Below, in pieces: positions 1 to 14,400 of a stretch of 64,000 nucleotides of DNA (its first letter is position 1; each line of letters starts with the position of its first letter). Under the pieces are notes generated by a model, which made no database searches, had not been told where the DNA came from, and saw only the letters and a program-made list of their open reading frames with translations. A program made the position numbers and the translations under genes. The DNA comes from Megaleporinus macrocephalus. Lineage: Eukaryota; Chordata; Actinopteri; Characiformes; Anostomidae. The stretch is from assembly GCA_021613375.1 (NCBI GenBank), contig CM038717.1, positions 35,380,327 to 35,444,326 of the forward strand, in the 5' to 3' direction.

Positions 1-24
1 AAACTGTAAACTGAAGACACTGAG
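1..24 (+). CDS. NLR gene A, end of an LRR exon (type C), partial
   Basis: The first 24 bases encode the last eight residues of an LRR exon (NCKLKTL plus a split Arg codon) followed by donor GTAAAT. It is nearly identical to the end of the type C exon at 61007-61183, and the intron bases after it also match those after 61183 and 54810. The rest of the exon is outside the window. Confidence 0.75.
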
Positions 25-3000
25 GTAAATATTTTGGGAAATGCAAGTATTGTAAGCTGGTAAATTTCAGTTAAGACTTATTTCTGCCAAAAAGACTCCC
101 CGAGTAGAGGAGTGAATGATGTTTAATCTTTGATAAGTGTACAATTGAAAGGTTAGTTATTGTAGGTTATGAAGAAAGTCTTTGGCATAGGCCCAGTCCT
201 AGGGCCAAGTCTTTAAGCGCGTAAAACATTGCAGATCCTGCTGGATATGGACAGCAGGGGTGAAGCTGCCCCCCAAAATTAATAGAATTTTATAAATAAT
301 ATGTACCCACTGGAGACGCATTAACCTGGCCCAAATAATCTGAAAGAAACACAAGAGATAATATTAACGAAACATAAGAGAAACTCAATATAAGCAGACA
401 GAAATGGTAAGGAAGGGATGGATTTCTAGTTTATACTAGCCTTTAGAAGAGGCTATGCGAAGCAATGTTAGTATAAGTGCTGTGAGGTTAGAGTTAGTTG
501 TGATAAAGCATTGTATTGACTTGTGCAGAGTAGTTTTGGTCTTGGCCCAAACGATTGCATCTTAGCGCTTTGGAACTTGGCCCAAACAATTGCATCTTAG
601 CGCTTTGGGACTTGGCCCAAACGATTGCATCTTAGCGCTTTGGGACTTGGCCCAAACGATTGCATCTTAGCGCTTTGGGACTTGGCCCAAACGATGGCAT
701 CTTAGCGCATTGGGTCTTGGCCCAAAACAATTGCATCTTAGCGCTTTGGAACTTGGCCCAAACGATTGCATCTTAGCGCTTTGGGTCTTGGCCCAAAACA
801 ATTGCATCTTAGCACTTTGGGTCTTGGCCCAAACGATTGCATCTTAGCGCTTTGGGACTTGGCCCAAATGATGGCATCTTAGCACTTTGGGTCTTGGCCC
901 AAACGATTGCATCTTAGCGCTTTGGGTCTTGGCCCAAACAATGGCATCTTAGCGCTTTGGGTCTTGGCCCAAACAATTGCATCTTAGCGCTTTGGGTCTT
1001 GGCCCAAACGATTGCATCTTAGCGCTTTGGGTCTTGGCCCAAACAATGGCATCTTAGCGCTTTGGGTCTTGGCCTAAACAATTGCATCTTAGCGCTTTGG
1101 GTCTTGGCCCAAACGATTGCATCTTAGCGCTTTGGGACTTGGCCCAAACGATTGCATCTTAGCGCTTTGGGACTTGGCCCAAACGATTGCATCTTAGCGC
1201 TTTGGGTCTTGGCCCAAACGATTGCATCTTAGCGCTTTGGGTCTTGGCCCAAACAATGGCATCTTAGCACTTTGGGACTTGGCCCAAACAATGGCATCTT
1301 CGCGCTTTGGGACTTGGCCTAAACAATTGCTTCTTAGCGCTTTGGGACTTGGCCCAAGCAATTGCATCTTAGCGCTTTGGGACTTGGCCCAAGCAATTGC
1401 ATCTTAGCGCTTTGGGACTTGGCCCAAATGATTGCATCTTAGCGGTTTGGGTCTCGCCCGATTGTTAGCTGGGCCACAGGCCCGACATGCATCATGTTAG
1501 CTGGGCCACAGGCCCGACATGCATCATGTTAGCTGGGGCCACAGGCCCGACGTGCATCATGTTAGCAAGGGCCACGGGCCCGACATGCATCATGTTAGCA
1601 AGGGCCAAGGGCCCTACATGCAGGATGGTAACATTAACCACCACCAGTAATTGCATGAATAAATGTCACACCTTATTCAAGTTTTGACATTGCCAGTTTA
1701 GCTTCAAGGATAAAATGGGCATCCGGTCCCCCGTAAAACTCAAAAGCAGCAGAAGATTAAGTAAAACAGAGAGAGGAGAGGAACACATCAAGAGGATGTG
1801 AACCAATGGGTCAAAATCTACCACTTCCTACCAGAGCACCGGCGAGTCATTTTTTTTACAAGTGCATAAAATCATAGAGTGAAATCGAAGGGGTGTCCTA
1901 AACAAAGCCTGAGACACCATTTAAATATACGATGACTGCTTCTACAGACGGAAGTAGCTTTATTATTAAATACTACTGTAATGTCAGAAGAAGCCAGCAC
2001 AAAGGATGAATAGGTGTAATCTCGAAAGCACTGTGGACTACCACTTTAATACGCTGAATAGCATCCTTCACCGAAGCGTAATACAGAGAAAACAGTGTGA
2101 GAAGAATGTATTGATTAACGTTAGTGACATTTGAAAGAGTAGAAAGTATGTCAAAATTAAACACTTCTTATCAGAGTACCTGCGAGTAACAACAACAGTG
2201 GAAATCACGCGAAAAGGAGAGAAGAGAGGGGAACAAAAAAAAGGGGCCAACCACGTAACCTTTATTTACTCCCGTTGCCAAGGGAGCGGACATGGCATAA
2301 GGTAGAGCCAGCGCCAATCGGAGGTTTATAAGCGACAAAAGAGATGAATCACTATTGGTCATAAGAAAGTCGTTAAGTAAAACAAAGAGGAGAATTAAGA
2401 GGGTGTGAACGAATTATTACCCACAGAAACGGAAGGGCAAAGCAGTATCGTCTACCGAATCGTTATGTAAGGAAAACTAGGAGGAATGCATTCATTAACG
2501 TTAGCGTCAAATGCAAATTAATAAAATTCTTTTAAGATATGTCACACACCATAGCGCGAAGACACCCGAAGTACCGGACCAGTAGTTGTGTGTCTGTAGT
2601 TGACTAGTGCAGCTTTGAATTGAAAAAAGTTATGAACGATGCAGATTTAGCAGAACATGATTTGTGATATTTATTAGAACAGCGTACCTCCGTATCGCTG
2701 ACTAAAATCGGTTATCATAGCCAGGTACTAATCTAGTTCCTCCCTACGTTCTGGTCAGACCTGACACAGAACATCCCTGTACATGCCATAAGCGACAACG
2801 AACTGCCCGAAGAAGAGACTGCGCTGCAGCCAAGGATCGGCGGTTTGAAGAAAGAACGAAAGTCACCACAATCCCCATTTGACGGTTGATAGCCAGAGAA
2901 GCGAGTAGCAGGGATACAAAATTAACATTCTTATCCTGAAGGATAAAATTAACATTCTTATCCTGAAGGATGTCAGACCTCTGACAAGGAGAGACTGTAG

Positions 3001-6000
3001 CAGGAGGCACGAAAGTCCTACCCAGAGCTTGTGCAGGTACAGCGGTAAAGAGGCTGAAACCAGTCAAGGCGTCCGGGAGCAGAGCCGAGCGGAACCAGTC
3101 GAGGCGTCCGGGAGCAGAGCCGAGTGGAACCAGTCGAGGCGTCCGGGAGCAGAGCCGAGCGGAACCAGCTGAAGCGACCTAATAATATAATATAGCCAAG
3201 GCGTCCGGGAGCCGAGCCGAACCAGCCAAGGCGTCCGGGAGCCGAGCAGAACCAGCTGAAGCCTCCGGGAGCCGAGCCGTACCAGCCGAGACCTCGGGGA
3301 GCAGAGCCGTGCAAAACCAGCCGAGGCGTCCGGGAACCTAGCAGAACCAGCTGAAGCCTCCGGGAGCCGAGCAGAATGAGCCGAAGCGCCCGGGAGCCGA
3401 GCAGAACCAGCCGGGGCATCCGGGAGCCGAGCAGAACAACCCGAGCGTCCGGGAGCTGAGAAGAACCACTGAGACAGCAGATAGCAAAGCGGGAGCAACA
3501 GCGGCGGGAGAGGGACCAGAGCCGTCGAAAACCGGACTTGGAGCCAGACAACTTTTCAACGCAGTATACGAGGCCTGAGAGAGAGTTTGCAGGAGGAGCT
3601 GGGGGGTCACCCAGAACTCAGCGCGTCGAAACTCAGCGCGTCGAAACTCTGCGCCTGGCAGACTGCGATTGGTTGGAGTAATGAATGAAAGCGTGACATA
3701 GCATTGGAGTCTTCCTGGCAGAACTTTCGCTAAAGCTTTCATTTCTCTCTAACATCTAACCCCCTAACTCTTTATCTCAACAGACTATTATTGTTTAAAT
3801 GCAATATGCAGCTCCTGACATGTAGATGCTGATGAGAATTGCCTATTTGGGATCTGGGTAACGCAGCTCTTCAATAAAGTCATGGTAAAAACTTTATCGG
3901 CCCTACAGTCTTAAAAGTTTATCAGAGGTGATATAAAGATTCAAAGGACTCCACACTACATACTTCAGAGAACAGTGTAGTGTGAACTACAGTTATACTC
4001 ACAATAACCGTGAGTTATGAGAACTGTAGACATGTTGGTCTAGATTTTTTAATCAACACTGCTGCTGTGTAGTGGGAGAGGATGGATGGATGATGATGTG
4101 CAATGTCTAAGAAGAAGCTTTCCTAGGGAGAATGAAAAGAGAAATGGCCAGTCATTTTTATTGACTTCTAATTATTAGTAACGTGAGTGTTTTTAACCCC
4201 TTCTACAGGTTGTTGAACAGTCCTGCTGCAGAGGAAGTTTGTGATTCTCTGACTAAAGCTTTGGGAAGAAACCCTTTACTGCTGAAGGAGCTGGATCTGA
4301 ATGGGAAAATACAAGGAGATTCAGAAATGAAGAAGATTTCTGACCTACTGGTGGACTCACACTGCAGACCTCAGATACTGAAGTGTGTAAATCAGTATCT
4401 TTGTGTTTTTTGCTGATATTTTCAAATATACACAGTCATGTGGAAAAAAAAATAGGACATCCCATGAAAATCTTTAAATGTGTAAAATAAATTTACACAT
4501 ATGAACAATTGATCTCCTGAAAAATGTCATGAAAAAATAACTTATGTAATTAATAGAAATGCATTCTTTTTTTCTTGCAAGGAAAAAGTTAAGATACTCC
4601 CATGTTTATTACTACTTAAATTGCCTTAAATAAAAAACAAGTGCACCACTCGTTAGTGAGGATTTTTCTATGTTATTTAAACCTCTAGTTTGGCTGATAG
4701 AATTCTGAATGGAGAAGTGGGGGAAAACCCAGTCGATGTCAGAGACTGGTGGACAGTTAAATGAAAAGTTTAACTGAGATTATTTCAGCGAAAGTGAGGG
4801 AAATGCCAGCTATAGGACATTGTTATAGGCTATTTGTTAAATGACAAAAACTATTTAAATATTTGATTGTAAAAGTTATTAGTTGTATTGTTAGTTGTAT
4901 TATTGCGCTCATGATGTTACTATTTTGTGCATAAGTAAAAAGTTTTCTTCTCTGTCTACAGGTTAAACAAGAGCAGTGTTACAGAGGAAGAGTGTGCTAT
5001 TCTATTGTCAGCTCTTTGTTCAAATACTTCACACCTGATAGAGCTGGACCTGAGTGAGAGTAAACTAGGAAACTCTGGAGTGAGACAGATCTGTTCTCTA
5101 CTAAATAGTCCTAACTGTAAACTCCAGAGACTGGGGTGAGTTCTAGGTCTTTCACCCAAAAATAAAAGCACTAAATATAGGAAGGAATTTGTCATGAATG
5201 TATTAACATAGAACATCATTTTTCTCTCCAGTCTGTCATTCTGTAGTATAACAGAGGAAGGATATGCTGCTCTTGCATCAGCTCTAAAATCAAAACCCTC
5301 ATCACACCTAAAAGAGCTGGATCTCAGAGGAAACAATCCTGGAGATACAGGAGTGAAGAAGCTCACTGACGTATTCCGTAAAAGACTGAGGTGAGATATA
5401 ATTTTAAAAAGTCACTTGAAATGTTTAATTGATTTTAAACTAAACCATGTAATTAAGCAAATTCAGAATTGTAACAGCTGGAACATATATAGCAAAACTA
5501 TAATAGAGGTGAACAATTCCCTATAAAAGATGCATCCTGTAATTGCTTATTATTACACTACTTGCGGTGTTGCGGATTCCAAATGTTTCTTATTAAGCAG
5601 TTATTAATGTGGCTGTGTGTCTTCTTTTTACAGACTGCTGAACAGTGAAGATGCAGTGGAAGCCTATAAATCTCTTCATAAAATTCTGCGTATAGACCCC
5701 TTACTGCAGAGGAAGTTAGATTTGAGTAAGACTGAACCACATCATATCAAAGTGAAGCAGTTGTGTGCTCTACTGGAGGATCCACACTGCAGACTGGAGA
5801 AACTCAAGTAAGCTGTTGAATTCATTACATACATTTAGACTGACTTTCTAATGGAACACACCTGCAATTTAGGCCCAGTTAGTATTTATTTTTTTATTTC
5901 CTCTGTGAAAGTTCTAACCACTGAAGAAGGGCTTTTTGTGTTCCTAATTACTTAGATATCTGAGATGAAATACAACATCCTGGTTACAAAAGTATCTTTA

Positions 6001-9000
6001 TCAGTTAATAGCTGGGAAAGACTTCTGCAGCATATAAAAGCTTACTGGAAAACAAAAATGTGAAACTCTTTATTGGAACCAACTTTATTGGTTTAACTTA
6101 TTAGCTTATTAGCGTTAATCTAAATATACAAATACACAAAGAGACAATTACGGCTGCTCCACTAATGAAGAAAAAGTTTAGCAAAAAAATAATTACATTT
6201 AATATTTACATATGGCAACTTGTGACCTTCTGTCTCTCTCTCTCTCTCTCTCTCTCACCTTCTCTCCCTGCAGGATGTATAAATCAGGCAGTATTAAAGG
6301 TGAAGACTGTGTTGATCTGATTTCTACTGTAAACCCCTCACACCTGAGAGAGCTGGATCTGAATAAGAATAAACTGGATCAATCAGGAGTGCAGAAGCTC
6401 TGCAGTCTACTGAAGAATCCTGGCTGTAAACTGGAGAAACTGATGTAAGTAATACTTAATAAATAATCACATGTGTTTAAGAGCATCAGCTTTGTAAATC
6501 AGATATAGTTGTTGTGGGACTGACAGTAGTTTAGCAGCAGTTTAGAATACATTCCTATTTCTGTTATTCATTACTCATGATCTTTAACAATATAATTGAA
6601 GGCGATTAATTAAGTTATTATTTGAAGTATTATATTACCGTTGCACCAAGATTCTTTGTTAAATAGCAGTAAGGTTTTGATTTGAACTTGAATTCAACAT
6701 TATTTTCATTATACCAATTCAAGGCTGTACAGTATAACAAAACACTGTCAGGCTACCTCTCCAGTGCAGTACGTGTTGTAATTAAAGTTGTAATTAAAAA
6801 AAAAAGTTGAAAAGGGATATATAAGAAATAGCGTAAATGTTAATGAAATATTAAAATAACTTTATTTATAGAACACTTTTTATACTGGTGGCAGCTCAAA
6901 GTTCTTTACAGACAAACAATAAAGCTCAACAATAATATAATAAATTACAGTTGAATTTGATTTTTTTCTATCGAAATTACAGTTTGGAACACAATTCATA
7001 GTATTCCGTTGATGTCACACAGTCGCATTGCTGCCATTTTGTGGGCAGTTTGGTGGTGCAGCTACAGTTTTTAAGATAACAAAGTCTTAAACAATACAGC
7101 AGAAGCAGTAGATCACTTTACACTTAGTTTAAAACTATAAAAAAAATATCAAATGATGCATTTTAGTGTTTTATATTTACATTATATATTTTATTTGATT
7201 CTGTAGTGATAACAAATGAATTTTTTAATCTAAATTATTGTGAATTTCACAAACCACACACTAAATAAAATGCTAAAAATAGTGCAAATACCATTATAGG
7301 TGCCCTCTGTAGTGTATTAGGTGAAGTACAGATGGGTGTGGTTTGGGACGCAGCGTTAGATCAGTCAGTAAGATATGCTCAACAGTCTAGCAACTGCTCT
7401 GTTGTGCTGCTTGTTAGCTGCTCATTAAACATCATTAAGCTCTTCAAAGTAACTGCAACACTAGTTTGTTATTTAAGGATGTTGTCAATTTGGGAGCCAA
7501 TTTAATTAATTTCTTCAACGTGAACTTAAGAGGTGTGCATGTTATACAATTCTAGTCCACCAGTCTAGCTAATCTTCTCCTCTTAATGTTTATTGTAGAC
7601 AGGATTTAAAGTATCTACATGTCTTTTCAACTTTGTTTTGTGGTCATTATAATCAATTATACATGGCCTTTATAAACTGGGCCTTTATGCAGGGTTGTAG
7701 CTGCAGTAACAGTGGCAAGATGAGCGATATTACAGCACAGTCTGACTTGCTGTTTGCCTTCCAAAATGGCGGAAGGGTCTTCCTAACGATGTAGTCCCCA
7801 TTTTTTTTTTGTTGTAAGAATCTGCGCTGCAGCATTTTGTATGACTTGTAGAGGACAGATTGTGTTCTCCAGTAAGAAGAGCCATATCTTAAGCAACTCT
7901 GCTATTTTCTGTGTCACTCTGACTCTAAACTTTCTCAAATGATAAAAATATACTTTAGTAACCGAGTTTATATGCGGGATAAAATAGAGCTTACCGTCTA
8001 AGATCACACCCAGCTTTCCTACTTCAGGTTTGGTATACAAAGCTGAAAAAGCAGAGCTTTGAAAAGCAGATTCTCTGAGTTGTAGTTGAGAAAAGAAAAT
8101 GTGGATTCACTGAAAAATGTGATACACACCTGATAAACCTGTAAACCTGTCGAGTCTTAATATTTAGGGGGAAAAAAAGAAAACTGTAAAGTTTATAGTA
8201 TTTCCTGCTGACCTGTCACCTACCTACATGTGACCCCCCAGAAAAATGTTAAAATGTGTTGATAAATGATTTACCAGTGAAACCAGTAACCGTTTAAATT
8301 AAATATGATCAGTGCTATCAAAAACTCAAAGGATTTTTTTCATTACTAATACTGCCTTCCAATAAGCTTCTACAATTCAGATCATTTCTGGACAAACTTA
8401 ATTAGTTTCTAACAGGTGTACACTCCAGATAATTGATAGCACAGAAATATGTCATTGCTGATGTGGGTAGAAAGTTATTGAAACTTGTTTTAGCTGGCTT
8501 AGCTATGTTCTGTCTTATTAATGCTATTTTATTTTGTAAATGGGCTGCAAACTCAATGAACACAAAAATAATACCTACAGAGGTATGACTGTCTGGCTAT
8601 TTTCATTGCATTATTGTAGGTGTAAATCTGCTTTTTGAGATCATGTTGTAATGAAAGTTGAAGACACCGCGGTACAGACATGCTTTATAAAAAGTCTGAG
8701 TTTGACTGGTTACTGCACAGTCTTATAGGCCACCATGTTTTATCTGGCCCATGTGACCCATCTGGCCAAGTCGTTATCTCCTGGCTTGGACTGGTTTCCT
8801 TGGAGGATTCCTGTTGTAAAATGATGGGATTTGCTGAACCATAAACTGCTTGTTACCTCTGTAGCATTTTGTTTGGTGGACATCTTTGTGTCAATTTAAC
8901 AGATGGGCATAGTATGTAAGAAATATTTACAATAATCATAATGTATGACTAGTTTAGTTTTCCTCCATGAACACATTTTTCTCTTAAGCTGGCATTTTTT

Positions 9001-11392
9001 TCTCATTTATTCACAGATATTTATGATTTTGCAAGTTTTTCTTCTATTCCACTGATGCTAGAATGTCAATAGTTTTCTTTATTCTTTCATTTAGAATAGA
9101 GACCCATTTATTACATGAGCGAGCCAGGACTGTATTTGACTATAAACACTTGTAAATTTCTCAGCTGTTTCTGAGTGCAACATTTTGGAAATAACTTGAA
9201 ATAGTGACTCTGTAAATGTATCCGGGATTTAGGAGAGGGATTCTGTGGTGTGTTGCTGTAACAAGCTTCATAATGTTGTGCTGACAGTAAAAGCCATAAG
9301 CTAGCATGCAGGATTTGTTTTCCATTTATTCTAATTAAGATTTGAGGTTTATTCTAAAAAAGTTAAACAAGACTTTAAATACTGTGAATATCTCCATAAT
9401 ATAAACAAATATGGCAAACAATTAAATTACTAAATCCAGAAAGGAGAACTCTGTGTTCAGTAATAATTCAAACAAAATTATATCGCGATTCAAACTTCAT
9501 GGTCATAACATAATCTAGTGTGCATGCACACAGCTACAGAATTGAATGCATCAGACTTACAAATTGTGCACCGAATATTACATGTAAATATGACAGTTTC
9601 GACTTTATGTTAATCTTTTACATATAACTGTGAGGCAGGCGAGAGATGCCGATAAATACACAAATGTCTTTTAACCCTTTGATGCATGAATTATGAAATC
9701 CCGAGTCAAGATTTTTTAAAATGTGTTTTTCCTATTCTTAGGGCATTGAAAAAAACAAATATTAACTTTTTTTTTTTCAAAAATGTGATTTTTTTCAGGA
9801 AGTTACAGAAATGTCCACAACAGTGGACTACATGCGCTCAACATAAAACAGTATAAACCTTAAGAATAATGAATCAGACTGAGTTATGTAGTTATACATC
9901 TTTCATTATATGCTTTGAAAGGCACTTTAACAATCTATAGCCGTTTGTTAGGCCTAAATAAGTAAACAAACAGCGTTCATAACTGTAAGGCTTCCATGTA
10001 TGCTAAATGCATGTTTCAAAACATCTCTAGAAAATCTATAAAAAGAACAAAAAGAAACTTCTTTAAGAATGCAGGACTGGTATTACCATGTTAATAAAAT
10101 AAAAAATAAAAGTGTGATTATAAAAAATTAACTGATTATCTGGAAGCAGAACCAACTTTAATCATGCTGTTTTAACAAAGCCATCATATCTTCTTTCTTC
10201 AGTCTTTCATTCTGCAGTATAACAGAAGAAGGGTATGTTGCTTTGGCTTCAGCTCTGAAGTCAAACTCATCACATTTGGTAGAGCTGGATCTCAGAGGGA
10301 ATGATCCTGGAGATATAGGATTGGAGGAGCTCATTAGAGTATTTGTGAACCCACATAGAAAACTGAGGTAAGAATTATAAAAACAAAGATTTATTTAATT
10401 TTGACAATACATAGTGGTCATTTACGGTAAAACCTCCTTTATTTGTGTCATAATTTAATGGCACTGAACTACTGAATGAGAAATATTTGATGCAGTTGTT
10501 ATTTTAATGGGTTATTATAGAAACTGAATATTATAGTAAGGATTCAGACAGTAAAGAATGACACGATAATGCACACTTTGTGACAGTTGCTGTTAGTCAT
10601 TAGATGATGTAATATTAGAAATTTAATAAGAACTCTGTCTGTGACTGTGTTACTGCTCCTGGCTATAAAGAAAATCTCCAATAACTACACCGATAAAAGC
10701 ATAAAATAAGAATGAGAGAGAGCATATGAAAAACATTTTAGCTGAATGACAAAATGTCACTACTAAATGAATTAAAAAACAAGAATGCAGTGGTGTATTT
10801 CTAAGGTTTTAGAGGAAGCATGTTCATTAGTCTAGGAACACATACATGCACACACAGACAGCAGAAGGTACTACACAGCACATTTTAAAACAAATTTACA
10901 GTGTATGTGTCATGGCCCAGGCTGCCCTACTAGGGAGGCCTGGTAGGAAAAGGAGAAAAAACTCCAATTCCCAGGCTTCTCAGTAGCAATCAGCGCTGAC
11001 TGGGTGCACCTGTGCTGCTCCTACTTAAGTCAGCCACAAACACCATCCGGCATTGCATCTTTGTAGAAGGGTGATCGGAAGAGGTGAGTAGTCAGGAAAG
11101 TCAGTAAAAGAAGGAGAAAGAGCAAAAGAGAAAAGCCAGTAAAAAAAGGAGAAACAACAAAAGAACAAAGTCAGTAAAAGAAGAAGTAAATTAAAATAAA
11201 AAAGTAAAAAAAAAAAAACTGGAAACACAGAGAAGAATGTGATCCAAGAAAGAAAAAGAAAACAAAAGAAACGTTATAAAAGTGACAGTTTATGTTAGAG
11301 AGGGTTTGAGTTTGGGGGTTTATTGTCCTGGGGGTTTATATTGATTCTTTTATTTGAAAACGCCATACCCCCCCTCACCCCCCCCCCCCCGC

Positions 11393-11423
<31 letters not shown>

Positions 11424-14400
11424 CACTGCTTTGAGGCATTTAAAGTTCCTCTTTTCTACTCCAGTGCTCGCTGGTGTTTGAGCAACAACCCGCTTACCCC
11501 AGGGATCGTTCCCGGGTGGCCTTTATGGTATCACTCCTCACAGGCCAGGCTTTGGCCTGGGCTACAGCCCTATGGGAGCAGGAGGCACCCGAGTGCACCA
11601 CCAGTAAGGCTTTTATACGAGTCCTGAAGCAGACCTTCTACCAGCCCCTTGGGGGCACTGACTCAGGGCCCAGCCTGCTGGAGCTCACCCAAGGTTTTCA
11701 CTCAGTGGTGGACTACACCATTGAGTTCCGCACCCTGGCAGCTGAGAGAGGGTGGGTTAAGGGGGCAGAGAGGGTGGGTTAAGGGGGCAATACCCGCCAA
11801 CCACAGCAGCAATGATTTCATGGACTTTTTCAATAGCAAAATCGAGAATATTAGACAAAAAGTTCTACCAATACGAGTAACCTATCCTTCATCCGGTTTG
11901 GCTCAAACAGCACAAAATGTGATTTTAGAAGAAAGACTAGAAACATTTTCTCCACTACAGCAGACAGAACTAGAAAAACTTATCTCTTCCTCAACTTCTG
12001 CTACATGCACACTTGATATGATTCCAACAAGCCTATTGAAACAAGTATTACCAGCTATTATTAAACCTATCTTAACTATCATCAACTCTTCTCTTAGTCT
12101 GGGTCATGTACCTAAGTCTTTTAAACTAGCTGTGATAAAACCCTTGATAAAGAAGCCAAATCTTGACCCCAGAGAACTGTCTAGTTATAGACCTATTTCC
12201 AATTTACCTTTTATCTCTAAGATTTTAGAAAAGGCTGTAGCTCGACAACTCTGTTCTCATCTACATAAGAACAACATATATGAAAAATTCCAATCTGGTT
12301 TTAGGCCACATCACAGCACAGAGACAGCTTTAGTTAAGATAACAAATGATCTTCTTCTTGCCTCTGATCAGGGCCACGTATCTCTACTGGTGTTACTAGA
12401 TCTAAGTGCAGCTTTTGACACTATAGATCACACTATTCTCTTGGACAGGTTAGAAAATATAGTTGGAATCACAGGAACAGCGTTATCCTGGTTCACATCT
12501 TACCTTAGTGATCGCTTTCAGTTTGTAAAGATAAATAATGTATCGTCTAACACTACAAAAGTGAAATATGGAGTTCCACAAGGTTCTGTTTTAGGTCCTC
12601 TGTTATTTACACTATATATGCTACCATTAGGCTCAGTTATAAATAGACATGGAATTAGTTTCCACTGTTATGCCGATGATACACAACTGTACATATCAGC
12701 CAAACCAGATGACAAATCCAGATTAAATAAGATAGAAGATTGTGTAAGAGATATTAGACTTTGGATGCTACAGAACTTCCTTCTTTTAAACCCAGATAAA
12801 ACGGAAGTTCTCCTCCTCGGCCCAAAGGCTGCTCGGACTACATGTTCAGATTTAATGTTAAATCTTGCTGACTTCTCTGTAGTTCCTGGTTCAGTAGCCA
12901 AAAATCTTGGTGTAACAATTGACTCAGATCTGACATTTAATCAACACATCGGTAATATTACAAGAACAGCGTTTCTTCACCTACGAAACATTTCAAAGTT
13001 AAGAAATGTGTTATCTGTGTCTGATGCTGAAAAGTTGATACATGCCTTTATAACCTCAAGGCTAGATTACTGTAATGCATTATTGTCAGGATGCTCCAGC
13101 AGGAACCTGAATAAACTTCAGTTAGTTCAGAACGCTGCAGCTAGAGTACTAACTAAAACCAGGAAATTTGATCACATCAGTCCAGTTTTATCAGCGCTAC
13201 ACTGGCTTCCTGTTAAATTCCGTATCGACTATAAAATTCTATTACTGACGTATAAAACCCTGCACGGTCTCACACCGGAGTACCTGCAAGATTTAATTTC
13301 CTATTATGAACCGCCACGTTCACTCAGATCACAGGATGCTGGTTTTCTAATAGTTCCTAAAATTCAGAAGACTACAATGGGGGGAAGAGCTTTTTCCTAC
13401 AAAGCCCCAAAATTGTGGAATAATCTCCCAGTTAATGTTCGGGACTCTGACACAGTCTCAATATTTAAGTCTAGACTAAAAACATACTTGTTTAGTGTAG
13501 CTTTTTGTAATTAAGTTTCTCTTTTAGATAAAGGCAGGAGATCTGGGGGTTCTTGGACACAGAGGTTTATGGTAAACTGAGATGTTGGTGCTGTTGTTCC
13601 AACACTTCACGCGATCACACAGGTTTGTTGATGGTGGAGTGGGGGGACCCCAGTGTCTCAGGGTACTCTCATGTCCATGTTACCTTCTGGTTCTCTCCTT
13701 TTAGTTTAGGCTGTTATAGTTAGATCTGCCGGAGTCACCAACCACACTCTAAAATTCTGAAAATTCATATTCTCTACAGTCTTACTCCTGAGCCCAACTA
13801 ACTCTTTCTCTTTACTCTTCCTGAGGAAATGACTGTCCTCCTGTCTGTTGAAGGCTGTTGAAGGACTGATCATCGGGCCATCACCCCACCATCACCAGCC
13901 AGCTCACCTGTCCATTTACTGCTACACCCTCAGTTACATCACTGTGCCATCCAGATGCACCAGCACTGAGATAGGATGGGACTGTTTCAGCTCACGCCCA
14001 CTTTACATAAAGACTGTCATAGACTGCCTCAGCCAGAGACTGCCTCAGTCATACACTGCCTCTATCTGTGCAGCTTCTAAAGCTTTGCTATCCAGATTTC
14101 AAACAGAGACTCCTTTCTTTGGTATTTAGTTCAAACTGTAAATACTGTTTGACCAGAGGAGGATGGGTCTCCCCTTGTGAGTCTGGTTCCTCCCAAGGTT
14201 TCTTCCTCCAGTTGAGGGAGTTTTTCCTTGCCACTGTTGCCTCTGGCTTGCTCACTGGGGGATATATGTTATAACTGTTTTCAAAACTCTGTAAAGCTGC
14301 TTTGAGACAACATCGTTGTAAAAAGCGCTATATAAATAAAATTGACTTGACTTGACTTGACACTAGTGGCCATCTACCAACGGGGGCTAAATGGCAGGCT

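Noticed and set aside
535..1463. CRISPR-like regular repeats
   Set aside because: Units are head-to-tail with no unique spacers and the genome is clearly a vertebrate one; it is a minisatellite. The same applies to the arrays at 16935, 32473 and 36895.
3018..3742. Three overlapping reverse open frames of 134-177 residues
   Set aside because: They read a GC-rich tandem repeat; all three frames give low-complexity periodic peptides.
11649..11786. Long LINE frame starting at 11649
   Set aside because: The first 45 or so residues read the gypsy gag in another frame; LINE sequence starts only at about 11787.
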